NCBI RefSeq assembly: GCF_030056705.1
Contig: NZ_JASHIC010000011.1
Coordinates: 145,211 to 209,210 of the forward strand
Source of the DNA: Flectobacillus longus
GTDB lineage: Bacteria > Bacteroidota > Bacteroidia > Cytophagales > Spirosomataceae
DNA length: 64,000 bases
Reading direction: 5' to 3'
Shown: positions 32,069-42,411 of the stretch, in pieces
How the letters are laid out: every line of letters starts with the position of its first letter
Numbering within the stretch: position 1 is the first letter of the stretch
The notes under the pieces: generated by a model
Databases searched by the model: none
What the model saw: only the letters and a program-made list of their open reading frames with translations
What the model was told of the DNA's origin: nothing
Position numbers and translations under genes: made by a program

Positions 32069-32461
32069 ATGAGTAAGCACAAGTTTGTTATTGAGTTCGA
32101 ATTAAGAGCATCTCCTAAAGTTTTGTTCCCGTACGTAAGTTCAGCTTCGGGTTTGCAACAGTGGTTTGCGGAGAAAGTAACTTTGAAGGATAGCTCTACT
32201 TTCGACTTTGTTTGGGATGGTGAAAGTCACATTGCCAAATTGTCTCAATTACGATTAAATAAATCCGCAAAGTTTGATTTTGTCCCTTCTAACCCCGACG
32301 ACCGTGATCATAATTATCTCGAGTTCAAAATGGATGTTAGTGATTTGACAGGCTCAACCTATTTAAAAATCATTGACTATTCTGCAAATTCGGATGAAGA
32401 GGAGTTGACTGAACTATGGGAAGATTTAATTTTTAAATTGAAAGAAATTGTAGGTAACTAA
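32069..32461 (+). CDS. START-like (AHSA1/SRPBCC fold) protein
   Basis: A 130-residue protein with the start of a SRPBCC helix-grip fold (FELRASPKVLFPYVSSASGLQQWFAEKV), the typical opening of AHSA1-like proteins that bind hydrophobic ligands. The rest (FDFVWDGESHIAKL, LELWEDLIFKLKE at the C-terminus) fits. No catalytic residues are known for the family. The ATG at 32069 is better than the TTG two codons upstream, given the promoter at 32011-32040. Function unknown. Confidence 0.82.
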   Translation: MSKHKFVIEFELRASPKVLFPYVSSASGLQQWFAEKVTLKDSSTFDFVWDGESHIAKLSQLRLNKSAKFDFVPSNPDDRDHNYLEFKMDVSDLTGSTYLKIIDYSANSDEEELTELWEDLIFKLKEIVGN

Positions 32462-32471
32462 TGTTAAACTT

Positions 32472-32518
32472 AAATGCTAGTTGATGAGATATGATTTAAT
32501 CCTGCCAACTAGCATTTT
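32472..32518. terminator. Terminator between convergent genes
   Basis: AAATGCTAGTTG (32472-32483) and CAACTAGCATTT (32506-32517) with T-rich end. Confidence 0.7.
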
Positions 32519-32522
32519 AATT

Positions 32523-32927
32523 TTAACGCGATTGATTTGTTTTTAGAAAGACCATAATGCTCAAATAGCCTAGCGTGTAGGCTATGATATCTAGCCACGA
32601 AAAGGCACTTCCAATCAACATTGGCATAATTTTGTATTTTGCCAGTCCTGACGTTTCTAGAAAATGTATTTTTTGTAAAAATTCTAAAAAATAGGCAACT
32701 CCTAATGCTCCTGTTGCCAGTTTGGTATCATATTGCTTTGTGCGATAAAAGAAGCTTTTCAAAAATGTGTAGGCAAATATCACCGCAATAAAGTCCCCAA
32801 AAAAAGGCCGAAAGAATGCATCATGGGCATAAAGTGCCAAATAGGCTTCATAAATGAATAATATTATACTAATGAATGGATACAGCATACATCGATACGT
32901 TGCTGTTTGAGAGAACGAAGTTTTCAT
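32523..32927 (-). CDS. DUF2809-family membrane protein
   Basis: A 134-residue polytopic membrane protein with about four hydrophobic segments. The pattern RPFFGDFIAVIFAYTFLKSFFY and LIGSAFSWLDIIAYTLGYL matches the DUF2809 family (VanZ-like in shape). No function is known. It faces the START-like gene and has no operon partner. Confidence 0.8.
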   Translation of the reverse strand: MKTSFSQTATYRCMLYPFISIILFIYEAYLALYAHDAFFRPFFGDFIAVIFAYTFLKSFFYRTKQYDTKLATGALGVAYFLEFLQKIHFLETSGLAKYKIMPMLIGSAFSWLDIIAYTLGYLSIMVFLKTNQSR

Positions 32928-33023
32928 AATGAGTTATTCAAGGTGTTTTACCTATTTACAATGAAACTGAATGGCATTTTTTCTAGTTAAGAAAATATAA
33001 CATGCGTTTCGCACTTCAAAGAT

Positions 33024-33872
33024 ATGAGAAATATTAAACAAATTCATCAGCCTCATTATGCACCCATTCGTGATTTGGTAACTTATGGGGTGATTCCAAC
33101 ACGAACTTTAGATTATCTTGATCCATTTCTTTTCTTGAATCATCACGGGTATCAAGTCTATCCAAAAAATAACCAAGGTTTACCATTTGGTCCTCATCCA
33201 CACAGAGGAATGGAAACGGTGACTTTTATTTTGGATGGTGATATCAAACACCAAGATAGCACTGGACATTCTAGTGTGATGAAAGCGGGAGGGGTTCAAT
33301 GGATGACTGCTGGAAAGGGACTAATTCATGCAGAGACGTCTTCAGAGGAGTTTATGAAAGAAGGAGGGGCTCTTGAAATACTTCAATTATGGATAAATCT
33401 GCCTGCTTCCCATAAAATGATGGAGCCTCAGTACAAAGGATTGGACAAAGAAGATATTCCTACTATTTCGAAAGAAGGTGTTGTTGTCCAAGTATTGTCT
33501 GGTAGCGTTGAAGGAACTCAAGGACCATTTGAATCAGTGACTGGAGTAACCTTTACTACGGTAAGCTGTGCTGCGGGCTACTCATGGAGTATGGATATAC
33601 CTGCCGAGGATACCATATTTTTCTATATTGTAAGAGGTAATATTAGATTGAACGACCGTTCAATTGAGAAAAGAAATTTAGTAGAGTTTGATTATCAGGA
33701 AGGTAAGTTGTCATTTGATGCCATTGAAGATTCTTACGTCCTTTTAGGGCATTGCAAGCCATTGGATGAACCAGTTGTTTCACAAGGTCCCTTTGTAATG
33801 AATACAGAAGAAGAGATTTATCAAGCCTATTCTGATTATCAAAGAGGATTATTTGGTAGATGGAACTTTTAA
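33024..33872 (+). CDS. Pirin-family protein
   Basis: A 282-residue bicupin of the pirin family. The N-terminal cupin carries the metal-binding HPHRGMETVTFILDG and HxE-type residues (GLIHAETSS), so it can hold a metal ion; pirins such as YhhW act as quercetin dioxygenases in vitro, while the physiological role is uncertain. Length is typical. It is monocistronic, ended by the 33903-33940 terminator. Confidence 0.92.
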   Translation: MRNIKQIHQPHYAPIRDLVTYGVIPTRTLDYLDPFLFLNHHGYQVYPKNNQGLPFGPHPHRGMETVTFILDGDIKHQDSTGHSSVMKAGGVQWMTAGKGLIHAETSSEEFMKEGGALEILQLWINLPASHKMMEPQYKGLDKEDIPTISKEGVVVQVLSGSVEGTQGPFESVTGVTFTTVSCAAGYSWSMDIPAEDTIFFYIVRGNIRLNDRSIEKRNLVEFDYQEGKLSFDAIEDSYVLLGHCKPLDEPVVSQGPFVMNTEEEIYQAYSDYQRGLFGRWNF

Positions 33873-33902
33873 TAAAATAATCTTTCTGTATTACGTATAA
33901 TT

Positions 33903-33940
33903 AAAAGGGTATCTAAAGCATTTTTCTAGATACCCTTTTT
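33903..33940 (+). terminator. Terminator after the pirin gene
   Basis: AAAAGGGTATCTA (33903-33915) and TAGATACCCTTTTT (33927-33940). Confidence 0.88.
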
Positions 33941-34169
33941 GTATGTATGCCCAAAACAGAAAAATATGAGAAATATCCTATTTAATGAACAAACCTCTTC
34001 ATTGTCACTTCATTAGCGATGATGTGTTTCTTAAAGTTTCTTAAAACTTATTTTAAGATTAAAATTCTTCGAAAAGGATTTCGTTAATTTGACTGAAAAG
34101 AAATAAAGTAAGTAAACAAGGTCTGTTACCTATTCATCTTGCGATAATTTTGTATGACTACTTAATTGG

Positions 34170-34200
34170 TTAAAATATTGCTTAAGAAATGGTAACTTTG
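34170..34200 (+). promoter_or_regulatory. Promoter of the LptF/LptG gene
   Basis: TTA (34170-34172; consensus TTG), 20-nt spacer, TAACTTTG (34193-34200); ATG at 34223. The region 33941-34169 before it shows nothing else. Confidence 0.55.
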
Positions 34201-34222
34201 CGTTGCAAATTATTGTGGATGT

Positions 34223-35719
34223 ATGAAAAAACTAGATAAGCTTATCCTCAAGGCTTTTTGGGGACCATTTTTACTAACCCTTACTGTTGTAATATTTATA
34301 TTTTTAATGCGCCTAATTGTGGTCTATTTTGCCGATTTATTCGGGAAAGACCTAGGTGTGGAGTTATATTTTGAATTATTTTTCTACTTTAGTCTTATTA
34401 CCATTCCGATAGCATTGCCTCTGGCCATGTTGATTTCTATGTTAATGACTTTTGGAAAGCTTGGAGAGTTTTTTGAACTAACAGCTATCAAGAGTGCTGG
34501 TATTTCGATTAGTAGAGCCTTGCGACCGATGTTCGCTGTCGCGGTGTTGGTGGCTGGTTTTTCGTTCTGGTTTAATAATGTGCTTTGGCCATGGGCTAAT
34601 CTTAAAGGATATCGTTTGTTATACGACATTAAGACGACCAAGACTACGCTCAATATCAAAGAAGGAATTTTTTATAATGAATTACCAGGTTATAGTATTA
34701 AAGTGAATAAGAAGTTTCCTAATGGTAAATCTTTGAAGGGCGTCATTATTTATGATCACTCAAAAAATGATGGAAATAAGCATGTCACCATCGCTGATTC
34801 GGCTTTGATGTACACGATTATGGATAAGCAGTATCTCGTGTTTGAGTTATATAATGGTCATGATTATGTGGATGATGCTGACAGGTCGTCTGGTGCAGAT
34901 GCAACAGATTTTGTATCGCATTCATTCTCTAAAAGTAAAGTAGTGATGAGTATGTCAGCCTTTGATATGCACAAAACCGAAGAAGACCAATTTAAGCACC
35001 ATCAAATTATGAGAAATGTGCTTCAATTAGGAAAGGATGCGGATTCTTTGTCGAGACTGACCACTGATTACCGTAAAAACTTTTTTGAAGCTGCTAAGTC
35101 CTATTATATATACAGTTTGAAAACTTTACCAGCTACTATTACTCCTGAGCAAAAAGCGATTATGAAAAATCAAGGAGATTGGGTAGGGAAAATAATTAAG
35201 AAAAAAATTAAGCCTAATCCTTATGAACATTTAGATTTTGCTGTTTCACAAGCTAAGAATATGATTTCATTTGCTGAAAGTAATGTATTTACACTGACAG
35301 CTAAAAATGAAGATTTACGCAAAACCAATTGGTTTTGGCATCAGAAATTCACGGATTCAGTAGCTATCTTTGTTATGTTCTTGATAGGTGCGCCACTAGG
35401 AGCGATTATCAAAAAAGGAGGATTTGGTATGCCCGTTGTTGTAGCGATATTTTTCTTTATTCTTTCTTATGTGATGACTCAGCAAGGTAAGAAACTTTCA
35501 GAAGAAGGAAAGGTGATGGTACAAGTAGGAGCTTGGACTTCAAATTTGATTTTGTTCTCTATCGGAATGTATTTCTTTAATAAAGCTCGACACGACTCAC
35601 GTTTGTTTGAATCTGACGTTTATGTAATGGCAATGGCAAGATTGAAGGATAAAATTGGTTCACAAGCCACATTAAGAAAAATATTTTCTAAAATCGGGAT
35701 GAAATTTGCAAATAACTAA
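34223..35719 (+). CDS. LptF/LptG-family permease (YjgP/YjgQ)
   Basis: A 498-residue inner-membrane protein of the lipopolysaccharide export permease family, which with LptB drives LPS from the inner membrane toward the outer membrane. Three N-terminal TM segments ([19 protein letters not shown], then [19 protein letters not shown]), a large periplasmic beta-jellyroll middle and three C-terminal TM segments (about 380-460) are visible. In this phylum one such protein often replaces two. The following rpsO promoter lies inside its 3' end. Confidence 0.9.
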   Translation: MKKLDKLILKAFWGPFLLTLTVVIFIFLMRLIVVYFADLFGKDLGVELYFELFFYFSLITIPIALPLAMLISMLMTFGKLGEFFELTAIKSAGISISRALRPMFAVAVLVAGFSFWFNNVLWPWANLKGYRLLYDIKTTKTTLNIKEGIFYNELPGYSIKVNKKFPNGKSLKGVIIYDHSKNDGNKHVTIADSALMYTIMDKQYLVFELYNGHDYVDDADRSSGADATDFVSHSFSKSKVVMSMSAFDMHKTEEDQFKHHQIMRNVLQLGKDADSLSRLTTDYRKNFFEAAKSYYIYSLKTLPATITPEQKAIMKNQGDWVGKIIKKKIKPNPYEHLDFAVSQAKNMISFAESNVFTLTAKNEDLRKTNWFWHQKFTDSVAIFVMFLIGAPLGAIIKKGGFGMPVVVAIFFFILSYVMTQQGKKLSEEGKVMVQVGAWTSNLILFSIGMYFFNKARHDSRLFESDVYVMAMARLKDKIGSQATLRKIFSKIGMKFANN

Positions 35720-35736
35720 GAAAATTCCTATTTTTG
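35705..35736 (+). promoter_or_regulatory. Promoter of rpsO
   Basis: TTTG (35705-35708), 20-nt spacer, TATTTTTG (35729-35736), within the end of the preceding gene. The distance to the ATG at 35775 is 38 nt. It excludes the upstream frame start at 35706. Confidence 0.7.
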
Positions 35737-35774
35737 CACGTTTACAAAAATTCATTAATTTAAACTGGTTGAAG

Positions 35775-36050
35775 ATGTATTTAACTTCAGAAAAAAAGCA
35801 AGAGATCTTTGAATCTAAAGGTCACTCGAAGTCTAAAATCGATACTGGTTCTGCTGAGTCACAAATTGCATTGTTTACTTTCAGAATCAATCATTTGACA
35901 GAACACTTAAAAATCAATAAAAAAGATCACTCTACTCGTTTAGGTCTTTTGAAATTGGTAGGAAAGCGTAGAAGCTTACTTGACTATCTTATCAAAAAAG
36001 ATATCACACGTTACAGAGCTATCATTGCTCAGCTTGGCATTAGAAAGTAA
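35775..36050 (+). CDS. rpsO: 30S ribosomal protein S15
   Basis: A 91-residue ribosomal protein that binds 16S rRNA early in 30S assembly. The family pattern [19 protein letters not shown] and [15 protein letters not shown] is complete. The frame is open to 35706, but the conserved start [11 protein letters not shown] and the promoter put the ATG at 35775. rpsO directly upstream of pnp is the conserved order in many bacteria. A short hairpin (36066-36094) follows. Confidence 0.97.
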   Translation: MYLTSEKKQEIFESKGHSKSKIDTGSAESQIALFTFRINHLTEHLKINKKDHSTRLGLLKLVGKRRSLLDYLIKKDITRYRAIIAQLGIRK

Positions 36051-36065
36051 TTTACTTTCAGCAAA

Positions 36066-36094
36066 CAGGGAATTCTATCTGATAGGATTCCCTG
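36066..36094 (+). promoter_or_regulatory. Hairpin between rpsO and pnp
   Basis: CAGGGAAT (36066-36073) and ATTCCCTG (36087-36094) without T tract. In enterobacteria an intergenic stem-loop here controls pnp by RNase III and autoregulation; a similar role here is inference. Confidence 0.45.
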
Positions 36095-36297
36095 ATTGCA
36101 TAGACGGAGATCGTCTTCCCCTCTTCCATTTGGGTCTTCGTTAATAGTTGATAGTTATGTTAATCGTGAAGCAGCCATTCATCATCAAACTACACTATTG
36201 GCAATTGACGATTCACTATTAATGACTGCAAATCCAACAAAATCCTTTTACATTTCGTTGATATCAAGTAGCGTAAAAGGTAATAAGCAAACAATTT

Positions 36298-38427
36298 ATG
36301 GCGTTTAACGTAATTACGAAAAAAATCACAATGCCTGATGGTAAGGAAATTACCATCGAAACAGGCAAACTCGCGAAACAAGCCGATGGGGCTGTTGTAG
36401 TGAGAAGCGGAAATATGATGCTTTTAGCAACGGTTGTTGCTAACCAAACACCAAAAGACGGTGTTGACTTCTTGCCTCTTTCTGTAGATTACCAAGAAAA
36501 ATTTGCTTCAGCAGGTAAAATTCCTGGAGGTTTCTTGAGAAGAGAATCTAAGTTATCAGATTATGAAGTATTGGTAAGTAGATTGGTAGATAGAGCTTTG
36601 CGCCCTACTTTCCCTTCTGATTTTCATGCAGATACACAAGTAATGATTAACTTGATTTCTGCTGATGCTGAAGTTTTACCAGATGCTTATGTAGGTCTTG
36701 CTGCAGCTGCTGCTTTGGCAGTTTCAGATATTCCTTTCAACGGTCCTATCTCTGAAGTTCGTGTTGCTAAAATTAACGGTGAATATATCGTTAACCCAGA
36801 AACATCGATTCTGAAAGATGCAGAATTAGAACTTATTGTAGCAGCAAATGCCAACGATATTTTGATGGTTGAGGGTGAAGCTAACGAAGTTTCTGAACAA
36901 GAAATGTTAGAAGCACTTCGTTTAGCTCATACAGCTATTCAATACCAATGCGCTGCTTTAAAAGAACTTGAAGCTGAAGTTGGAAAAACTCAAAAACGTG
37001 AGTACAAACATGAAAATCACGATGAAGAGTTAAGAACATACTTGTGGGATACTTATTTCGATCGCTATTATGAGGTTGCTAAATTAGCAAATCCAAGTAA
37101 AAAAGCTCGTCGTGAGTCTTTCAAAGCTATTGAAGATGAGTATTTTGCTTCATTGCCAGAAGATTCTACGGTTAATAAAAGCTTGGCGAAATGGTATTTC
37201 CATGACATCGAAAAAGAAGCTGCTCGTCAATTGGTATTAATCGAACGTTATCGTTTGGACGGTCGTAAACTTGACGAAATTCGTACTATTACTTGTGAGG
37301 TTGATTATTTGCCAACACCACATGGTTCAGCTGTTTTTACAAGAGGAGAAACACAATCGTTAACTACGGTTACTCTTGGAACAAAATTAGATGAGCAAAT
37401 TGTAGACCAAGCAATGGTGTCTGGCTACAATCGTTTCTTGTTACACTATAACTTCCCAGGATACTCTACAGGTGAGGTAAAACCAAACCGTGCTCCTGGT
37501 CGTCGTGAGGTTGGTCATGGAAACTTGGCAATGCGTGCCTTGAAAAAAGTGTTGCCTCCTGATGCTAAAAATCCATATACAGTACGTATCGTTTCTGATA
37601 TTTTAGAATCAAATGGTTCATCATCAATGGCTACTGTTTGTGCAGGAACGCTTGCGTTAATGGATGCAGGTGTACCTATCAAAGCACCTGTATCAGGTAT
37701 TGCAATGGGACTTATCTCTGATCCTAAAACTGGAAAGTATGCAGTACTTTCAGATATCTTAGGTGACGAAGATCACCTTGGCGATATGGACTTTAAAGTG
37801 ACTGGTACATCGGCAGGTATTACTGCTTGTCAGATGGATATTAAAGTTGACGGTTTGTCATACGAAGTATTGACAGAAGCTTTGGAACAAGCAAAACAAG
37901 GTCGTTTGCATATTTTAGGTAAAATGCAAGAGACTATTGCTGAGCCACGTAGCGACTACAAACCACAAACTCCAAGAGCTACTGTAATCAGAATCTTGAA
38001 AGAGCAAATTGGTTCAGTAATCGGACCAGGTGGTAAAGTTGTACAGGACATTCAAAAACAATCTGGTGCAACAGTTACTATTGAAGAGAAAGAGGATGGC
38101 GGTTACGTATCTATCTTCTCGGCTAATAAAGCTGCGATGGAAATTGCTGTTAAAATGGTAAAAGGAATTGTAACAATTCCTGAAGAAGGCGAAATCTATG
38201 ATGGTGTTGTTAAGTCAATTATGCCATTTGGAGCATTCGTTGAATTCTTACCTGGCAAAGACGGTCTTTTACATATCTCTGAAATCAAATGGGAACGTCT
38301 TGAAGCAATGGACGGAGTACTAGAAATCGGAGAACAAGTAAAAGTGAAGTTGATTGAGGTGGATAAGAAAACTGGTAAATACCGTTTGTCAAGAAAAGTT
38401 TTGTTGCCAAAGCCTGAGAAGAAATAG
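36298..38427 (+). CDS. pnp: Polyribonucleotide nucleotidyltransferase
   Basis: A 709-residue PNPase, the 3'-5' phosphorolytic exoribonuclease. Two RNase PH domains (the first from about 10, the second from about 320 with [15 protein letters not shown]), a KH domain ([15 protein letters not shown], about 570-620) and an S1 domain ([17 protein letters not shown], about 635-705) are present in the usual order. It follows rpsO at 247 nt, with the intervening hairpin. No terminator with a T tract is obvious; a large stem-loop lies at 38493-38533. Confidence 0.97.
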   Translation: MAFNVITKKITMPDGKEITIETGKLAKQADGAVVVRSGNMMLLATVVANQTPKDGVDFLPLSVDYQEKFASAGKIPGGFLRRESKLSDYEVLVSRLVDRALRPTFPSDFHADTQVMINLISADAEVLPDAYVGLAAAAALAVSDIPFNGPISEVRVAKINGEYIVNPETSILKDAELELIVAANANDILMVEGEANEVSEQEMLEALRLAHTAIQYQCAALKELEAEVGKTQKREYKHENHDEELRTYLWDTYFDRYYEVAKLANPSKKARRESFKAIEDEYFASLPEDSTVNKSLAKWYFHDIEKEAARQLVLIERYRLDGRKLDEIRTITCEVDYLPTPHGSAVFTRGETQSLTTVTLGTKLDEQIVDQAMVSGYNRFLLHYNFPGYSTGEVKPNRAPGRREVGHGNLAMRALKKVLPPDAKNPYTVRIVSDILESNGSSSMATVCAGTLALMDAGVPIKAPVSGIAMGLISDPKTGKYAVLSDILGDEDHLGDMDFKVTGTSAGITACQMDIKVDGLSYEVLTEALEQAKQGRLHILGKMQETIAEPRSDYKPQTPRATVIRILKEQIGSVIGPGGKVVQDIQKQSGATVTIEEKEDGGYVSIFSANKAAMEIAVKMVKGIVTIPEEGEIYDGVVKSIMPFGAFVEFLPGKDGLLHISEIKWERLEAMDGVLEIGEQVKVKLIEVDKKTGKYRLSRKVLLPKPEKK

Positions 38428-38492
38428 AACAAACTTAAGGTTATTTACGTTATTTTAATAACGAATTAAACTATATTGTTAAATTTGTTTCC

Positions 38493-38533
38493 TACCAAAC
38501 AGTTATATTCTTCACTTATATAACTGTTTGGTA
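38493..38533. repeat. Large perfect stem-loop between pnp and the sigma factor gene
   Basis: Perfect 16-bp arms, TACCAAACAGTTATAT (38493-38508) and complement (38518-38533), 9-nt loop, no T tract. A smaller inverted repeat CGTTATT/AATAACG sits just before at about 38448-38464. Confidence 0.75.
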
Positions 38534-38660
38534 TATAGTTTTCAGGAAGTGCTATTTGAGCAAAAAAGTATTGTAACTAATTATTACAGTATTTTCTCCT
38601 CAAAAAACTCTTTATTCCTAATTGTTAACCTACTAAGAACTTTAAGAGGTAGTAACTAAT

Positions 38661-39524
38661 ATGAGACAGCTAAAAATTAGTAAGCAGATTACCAACCGAG
38701 AATCACAATCACTCGATAAGTATTTGCAAGAAATTGGCAAGGTAGATTTGCTAACGCCAGAGGAGGAGGTTATTTTAGCTCAGAAGATTCGTGAAGGAGA
38801 TCAACTTTCGTTAGAAAGATTGACCAAAGCGAACCTTCGTTTTGTGGTGTCTGTTGCTAAGCAATATCAAAACCAAGGCTTAAGCTTAGGTGACCTTATC
38901 AATGAAGGTAACCTTGGTTTGATTAAAGCAGCTCAAAGATTTGATGAGACTCGTGGATTTAAGTTTATTTCGTATGCGGTATGGTGGATTCGTCAGTCAA
39001 TTCTTCAAGCTTTGGCAGAGCAGTCACGTATCGTGCGTTTGCCACTCAACCGTGTGGGCTCTTTGAACAAAATTTCAAAGACTTTCTCTGAGTTGGAGCA
39101 AAAGTTTGAACGTGAGCCAACACCAGAAGAACTAGCTGAAGTACTCGAAATCACAACTGGAGAAGTGGTAGACACTTTGAAAATCTCTGGTCGCCATGTG
39201 TCTATGGACGCACCATTCGTTCAAGGAGAAGAAAACTCTTTGTTGGATGTTTTGGAAAATGACGGTGAAGACAAACCAGATAGCGGCTTGATTAACGACT
39301 CACTTCGTCGTGAAGTACAACGTGCATTATCAACATTGACTCAGCGTGAGGCTGACGTAGTAACGCTTTACTTCGGATTAAATGGTGAGCACGCGATGAC
39401 TTTAGAAGAAATCGGTGAGAAGTTTAACTTGACTCGCGAACGTGTACGTCAAATCAAAGAGAAAGCAATTCGTAGATTAAGACATACATCGAGAAGCAAA
39501 GCGCTCAAAACTTATTTGGGCTAA
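38661..39524 (+). CDS. rpoD: Primary RNA polymerase sigma factor (Bacteroidota type)
   Basis: A 287-residue sigma-70 protein, the short form used as housekeeping sigma in Bacteroidota. Region 1.2 begins [20 protein letters not shown], region 2 has [22 protein letters not shown] and [14 protein letters not shown] (DNA melting/-10 recognition), region 3 follows, and region 4 ends with the [25 protein letters not shown]. The missing region 1.1 and the recognised -7 TAnnTTTG promoters around the window agree with this type of factor. Confidence 0.95.
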   Translation: MRQLKISKQITNRESQSLDKYLQEIGKVDLLTPEEEVILAQKIREGDQLSLERLTKANLRFVVSVAKQYQNQGLSLGDLINEGNLGLIKAAQRFDETRGFKFISYAVWWIRQSILQALAEQSRIVRLPLNRVGSLNKISKTFSELEQKFEREPTPEELAEVLEITTGEVVDTLKISGRHVSMDAPFVQGEENSLLDVLENDGEDKPDSGLINDSLRREVQRALSTLTQREADVVTLYFGLNGEHAMTLEEIGEKFNLTRERVRQIKEKAIRRLRHTSRSKALKTYLG

Positions 39525-39544
39525 TATGCTTACAATGCCTTTTC

Positions 39545-39571
39545 AGAGCCTCATTTATGAGGCTCTTTTTG
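39545..39571 (+). terminator. Terminator of the sigma factor gene
   Basis: AGAGCCTCAT (39545-39554) and ATGAGGCTCT (39557-39566), then T tract. Confidence 0.88.
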
Positions 39572-39649
39572 TTTGTAGTGAATGGTAAAGAAAAAGTACT
39601 GTAAGTGAATCGTCATTATTAAAAGATGTTAGGTAAGGGGGAAAATAAT

Positions 39650-39802
39650 ATGAAAATAGCAGTAGTACAGATACGACCAATTAAGGGTGATATACCTTCA
39701 AATATAGAAAAACACTAACAACTAATCCGTCATGCTATTTCGCATAAAGCTGACGCCATATTTTTTCCTGAACTTTCTATCACAAGTTATGAGCCTGAGT
39801 AA
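39650..39802 (+). pseudogene. Nitrilase-superfamily (carbon-nitrogen hydrolase) remnant
   Basis: Frame from the ATG at 39650 reads MKIAVVQIRPIKGDIPSNIE..., the start of a carbon-nitrogen hydrolase, but stops at TAA 39716-39718; past that stop the same frame continues with conserved family sequence (IFFPELSITSYEP, with the catalytic-Glu region FPELS) and stops again at 39800-39802. Nothing of the C-terminal two-thirds, with the catalytic Lys and Cys, can be found. So this is a decayed fragment. Confidence 0.85.
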
Positions 39803-39842
39803 GATAATGTATTATTTTATACATAACTATATTGTAGCAGTA

Positions 39843-40309
39843 ATGGAAGTCAATTATCTTCTCGAAAAATCGGAATTAAAATTTGTCAACATAAACAGCT
39901 CGTTGATAGTTGTATTATTATGGGAGAAGGAGGTGGAATAATACTCTCTCAACATTCTTGTCTAATAACAGAAAATAAAATATTAATCTGTTGCGGAGAC
40001 TCTGTGTTTTGCTTATCTCTGCCAAGTTTAAAATTATTATGGAACCAGAAATTGGATGACATAACGTGTTTCCAAATTTTTAAGTGTGAGGATGATTTTC
40101 TCATTCATGGAGAAATAGATATAACAAGAATAGATACAGAAGGGAAAATAAAATGGAAATTTAGTGGAAAAGATATTTTTGTATCGCTAACAAATGAAAA
40201 CGAAATATCGATTGTTCCTGACGGAGTTTTGCTAATAGATTTCGGACAAACAAAATATAAAATAGATTTTGATGGAAAGCTAGTATGGACTAATAATTCT
40301 AATAAGTAA
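39843..40309 (+). pseudogene. Frameshifted gene, beta-propeller-like unknown family
   Basis: Two overlapping frames fit one gene. The first (ATG 39843) reads MEVNYLLEKSELKFVNINSS and runs to about 39920; the second frame then continues GEGGGIILSQHSCLI...CCGDSVFCLSLP to 40309. They join if one G is added in the run GGGAGAAGG at about 39919-39927. The product would be about 155 residues with repeated beta-strand motifs like ITRIDTEGKIKWKF and KYKIDFDGKLVW. Function unknown. A sequencing error in a G run is possible. Confidence 0.65.
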
Positions 40310-40353
40310 AGCATCAAAATAGAAAAAATAAAACAAGAGAACCAAAACCTTAT

Positions 40354-42060
40354 ATGGCAATATTACAACCCATTATTAATATAGCGGAAATACTGGTTAC
40401 TAAAGATGTGACTGATGCAATAATTTCTCCAGGTTCCCGCAATGCACCCTTAACGATTGCTTTGGCAAGACATCCAAAGATAAAGGCCTTATCAGTATCG
40501 GACGAGCGATCGGCTGCATTTATCGCCATGGGAATGGCACAAGTAAAAAATAAGCCTGTTGCCATTTGTTGTACCTCTGGGTCGGCGGCCTATAATTATG
40601 CACCTGCTGTGGCTGAAGCCTTTTTCCAAGAAATACCTTTAATTGTCCTTACAGCTGACCGACCAACCGAATGGATACATCAGCATGATGGTCAGACGAT
40701 TTATCAGGAAAATATTTATGGAAAACATGTAAAGGCTTCGTATCAGGTAGGCGCAGATTATTCGCATCCTGATGCTCGCTGGCATATCGAACGAGTGATG
40801 AATGAGGCTATCAACACAGCTAATACTTTTCCCAAGGGTCCAGTTCATGTCAACATTCCTTTACGTGAGCCATTTTATCCTTCAGCTGAAGAGCAAGTTA
40901 TATTTGAATGTCCAAGAAATATTCGTCAGCATTCGTCAAAAGCTAGTTTGAGTCAGGAGACTTGGGAAGAGTTACTTGCCCAAATTGAAGATTATTCGAA
41001 GGTAATGGTTATTGCTGGACAGGATGCGACTAACCCTGAAGTTAATCAAGCGTTAAAAGGATTACAAGAAGAGTTTGGATTTGTAGTGGTTGGAGATTTG
41101 ATTGCAAATACAAAAGGCGAGTTCATAGCAAATCATGATTTGTATCTAGGTCAGTTAGACGATAGCTATGCTCCAGAACTTTTGATAACTTATGGTAAAT
41201 CTGTGATTTCAAAATCGTTGAAGCAGTATATCAGAAAATACAAACCTGAAGCCCACTGGCATGTGCAAAGCACAACGCATTTGATTGATACTTATCAAAG
41301 CCTTACAGATATTGTTTCGATAGCTCCTGAAGACTTCTTCAAAGAATTATTTGAAAGCTTGGATATGAGAGCTTATAAAATGGGTGATGAGGAAAAGTCT
41401 TTTGAATACCAAGAACAATGGTTTAATCTTGAAAGAAAATCTTCAAGATATATTCATCAGGTTTTGAGTAGCAACGATGTTTGGAATGAGTGCTCGACGT
41501 ATTATAAAGTTATTGAAAATATTCCTGCGGGTTCACAGTTACATCTAGCCAATTCGATGGCAGTACGATATGCCAACTACCTTCACTTACCAAATATTAA
41601 TGAAGTAGAAGTTTTTGCTAATAGAGGAACAAGTGGAATCGATGGCTGTGTAAGTACTGCTGTTGGTGCGGCTTTGGCTACAGAAGCGCAAGTATATCTT
41701 TTGGTTGGAGATGTAGCTTTTTTCTATGACCGTAATGCGCTTTGGAATAATTTCTTGCCATCGAATCTCACTATTATTTTAGAGAACAATAGTGGGGGAG
41801 GAATTTTTCGTATGATTGATGGACCAAGTCAGCAACCAGAGCTTGAACCATTTTTTGAAACTGCTCAAAAAATGACTGCCAAGCTAACTGCCGAGGAATC
41901 TAACATGGAATATTTATCAGCTACGAATTTTGAGCAGTTAGAAAATATCCTGACTACAATTCCACAAAAGTCTATTCGTGCCCGACTTTTTGAAATCCAT
42001 ACTAACTCAGTAGAGAATACGGCTTTCTTTAAGAAATTTAAAACTAATTTTATAGTTTAA
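40354..42060 (+). CDS. menD: 2-succinyl-5-enolpyruvyl-6-hydroxy-3-cyclohexene-1-carboxylate synthase
   Basis: A 568-residue thiamine-diphosphate enzyme of menaquinone synthesis, joining isochorismate and 2-oxoglutarate. The N-terminal domain has ISPGSRNAPLTIAL and SDERSAAFIAMGMA (with the cofactor Glu region), and the C-terminal TPP-binding region has LVGDVAFFYDRNALW with the GD motif and ILENNSGGGIF. No other men genes are near. Its supply is the adjacent decayed region; the promoter is not clear. Confidence 0.95.
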   Translation: MAILQPIINIAEILVTKDVTDAIISPGSRNAPLTIALARHPKIKALSVSDERSAAFIAMGMAQVKNKPVAICCTSGSAAYNYAPAVAEAFFQEIPLIVLTADRPTEWIHQHDGQTIYQENIYGKHVKASYQVGADYSHPDARWHIERVMNEAINTANTFPKGPVHVNIPLREPFYPSAEEQVIFECPRNIRQHSSKASLSQETWEELLAQIEDYSKVMVIAGQDATNPEVNQALKGLQEEFGFVVVGDLIANTKGEFIANHDLYLGQLDDSYAPELLITYGKSVISKSLKQYIRKYKPEAHWHVQSTTHLIDTYQSLTDIVSIAPEDFFKELFESLDMRAYKMGDEEKSFEYQEQWFNLERKSSRYIHQVLSSNDVWNECSTYYKVIENIPAGSQLHLANSMAVRYANYLHLPNINEVEVFANRGTSGIDGCVSTAVGAALATEAQVYLLVGDVAFFYDRNALWNNFLPSNLTIILENNSGGGIFRMIDGPSQQPELEPFFETAQKMTAKLTAEESNMEYLSATNFEQLENILTTIPQKSIRARLFEIHTNSVENTAFFKKFKTNFIV

Positions 42061-42084
42061 AACCTGCTAAAGCCTAAAATACAT

Positions 42085-42154
42085 AAGCCCTGAGAATCGA
42101 ACGAGCTGTAATTATACCTAGAACAAGCTCAAATATGCGATTCTCAGGGCTTTT
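42085..42154 (+). terminator. Nested-stem terminator after menD
   Basis: Outer perfect 15-bp stem AAGCCCTGAGAATCG (42085-42099) / complement (42138-42152), with an inner stem GAGCT (42103-42107) / AGCTC (42126-42130), then T-rich end. See 50945-51007 and 63540-63612 for similar layout. Confidence 0.8.
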
Positions 42155-42411
42155 ATTTAGGGGTAAAAAAGCTAAAAAGACCATTTTTTCAGTAATATAA
42201 TGCTGAATATCGGAGAGTATTTAATTTTTATGAAAACTTAAATTTGTATTATTTTAATGCTTATTAAAGAAAAATCCGAGATAATACTTTTTATTATTGT
42301 ACTATTCTAATATTACTCTAATTTGCTTGTGAAATAGACTTGAGAAAACAAATTAGTGAGCAAAGTAAGAAAATGACCTATTGCTGAAGCCTTCTCCAAA
42401 ATTCTATCAAA
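42155..42411. other. Gene-free stretch, nothing recognised
   Basis: AT-rich DNA between menD and the TPR lipoprotein terminator; I see no coding frame, repeat or conserved RNA. Confidence 0.5.

Noticed and set aside
36096..36308. Small frame between rpsO and pnp
   Set aside because: It overlaps the pnp start and has low-complexity composition with no homology features.
39732..39941. 69-codon plus-strand frame as an independent gene
   Set aside because: Its second half is the N-terminus of the frameshifted gene (39843-40309); the first half has no coding character.
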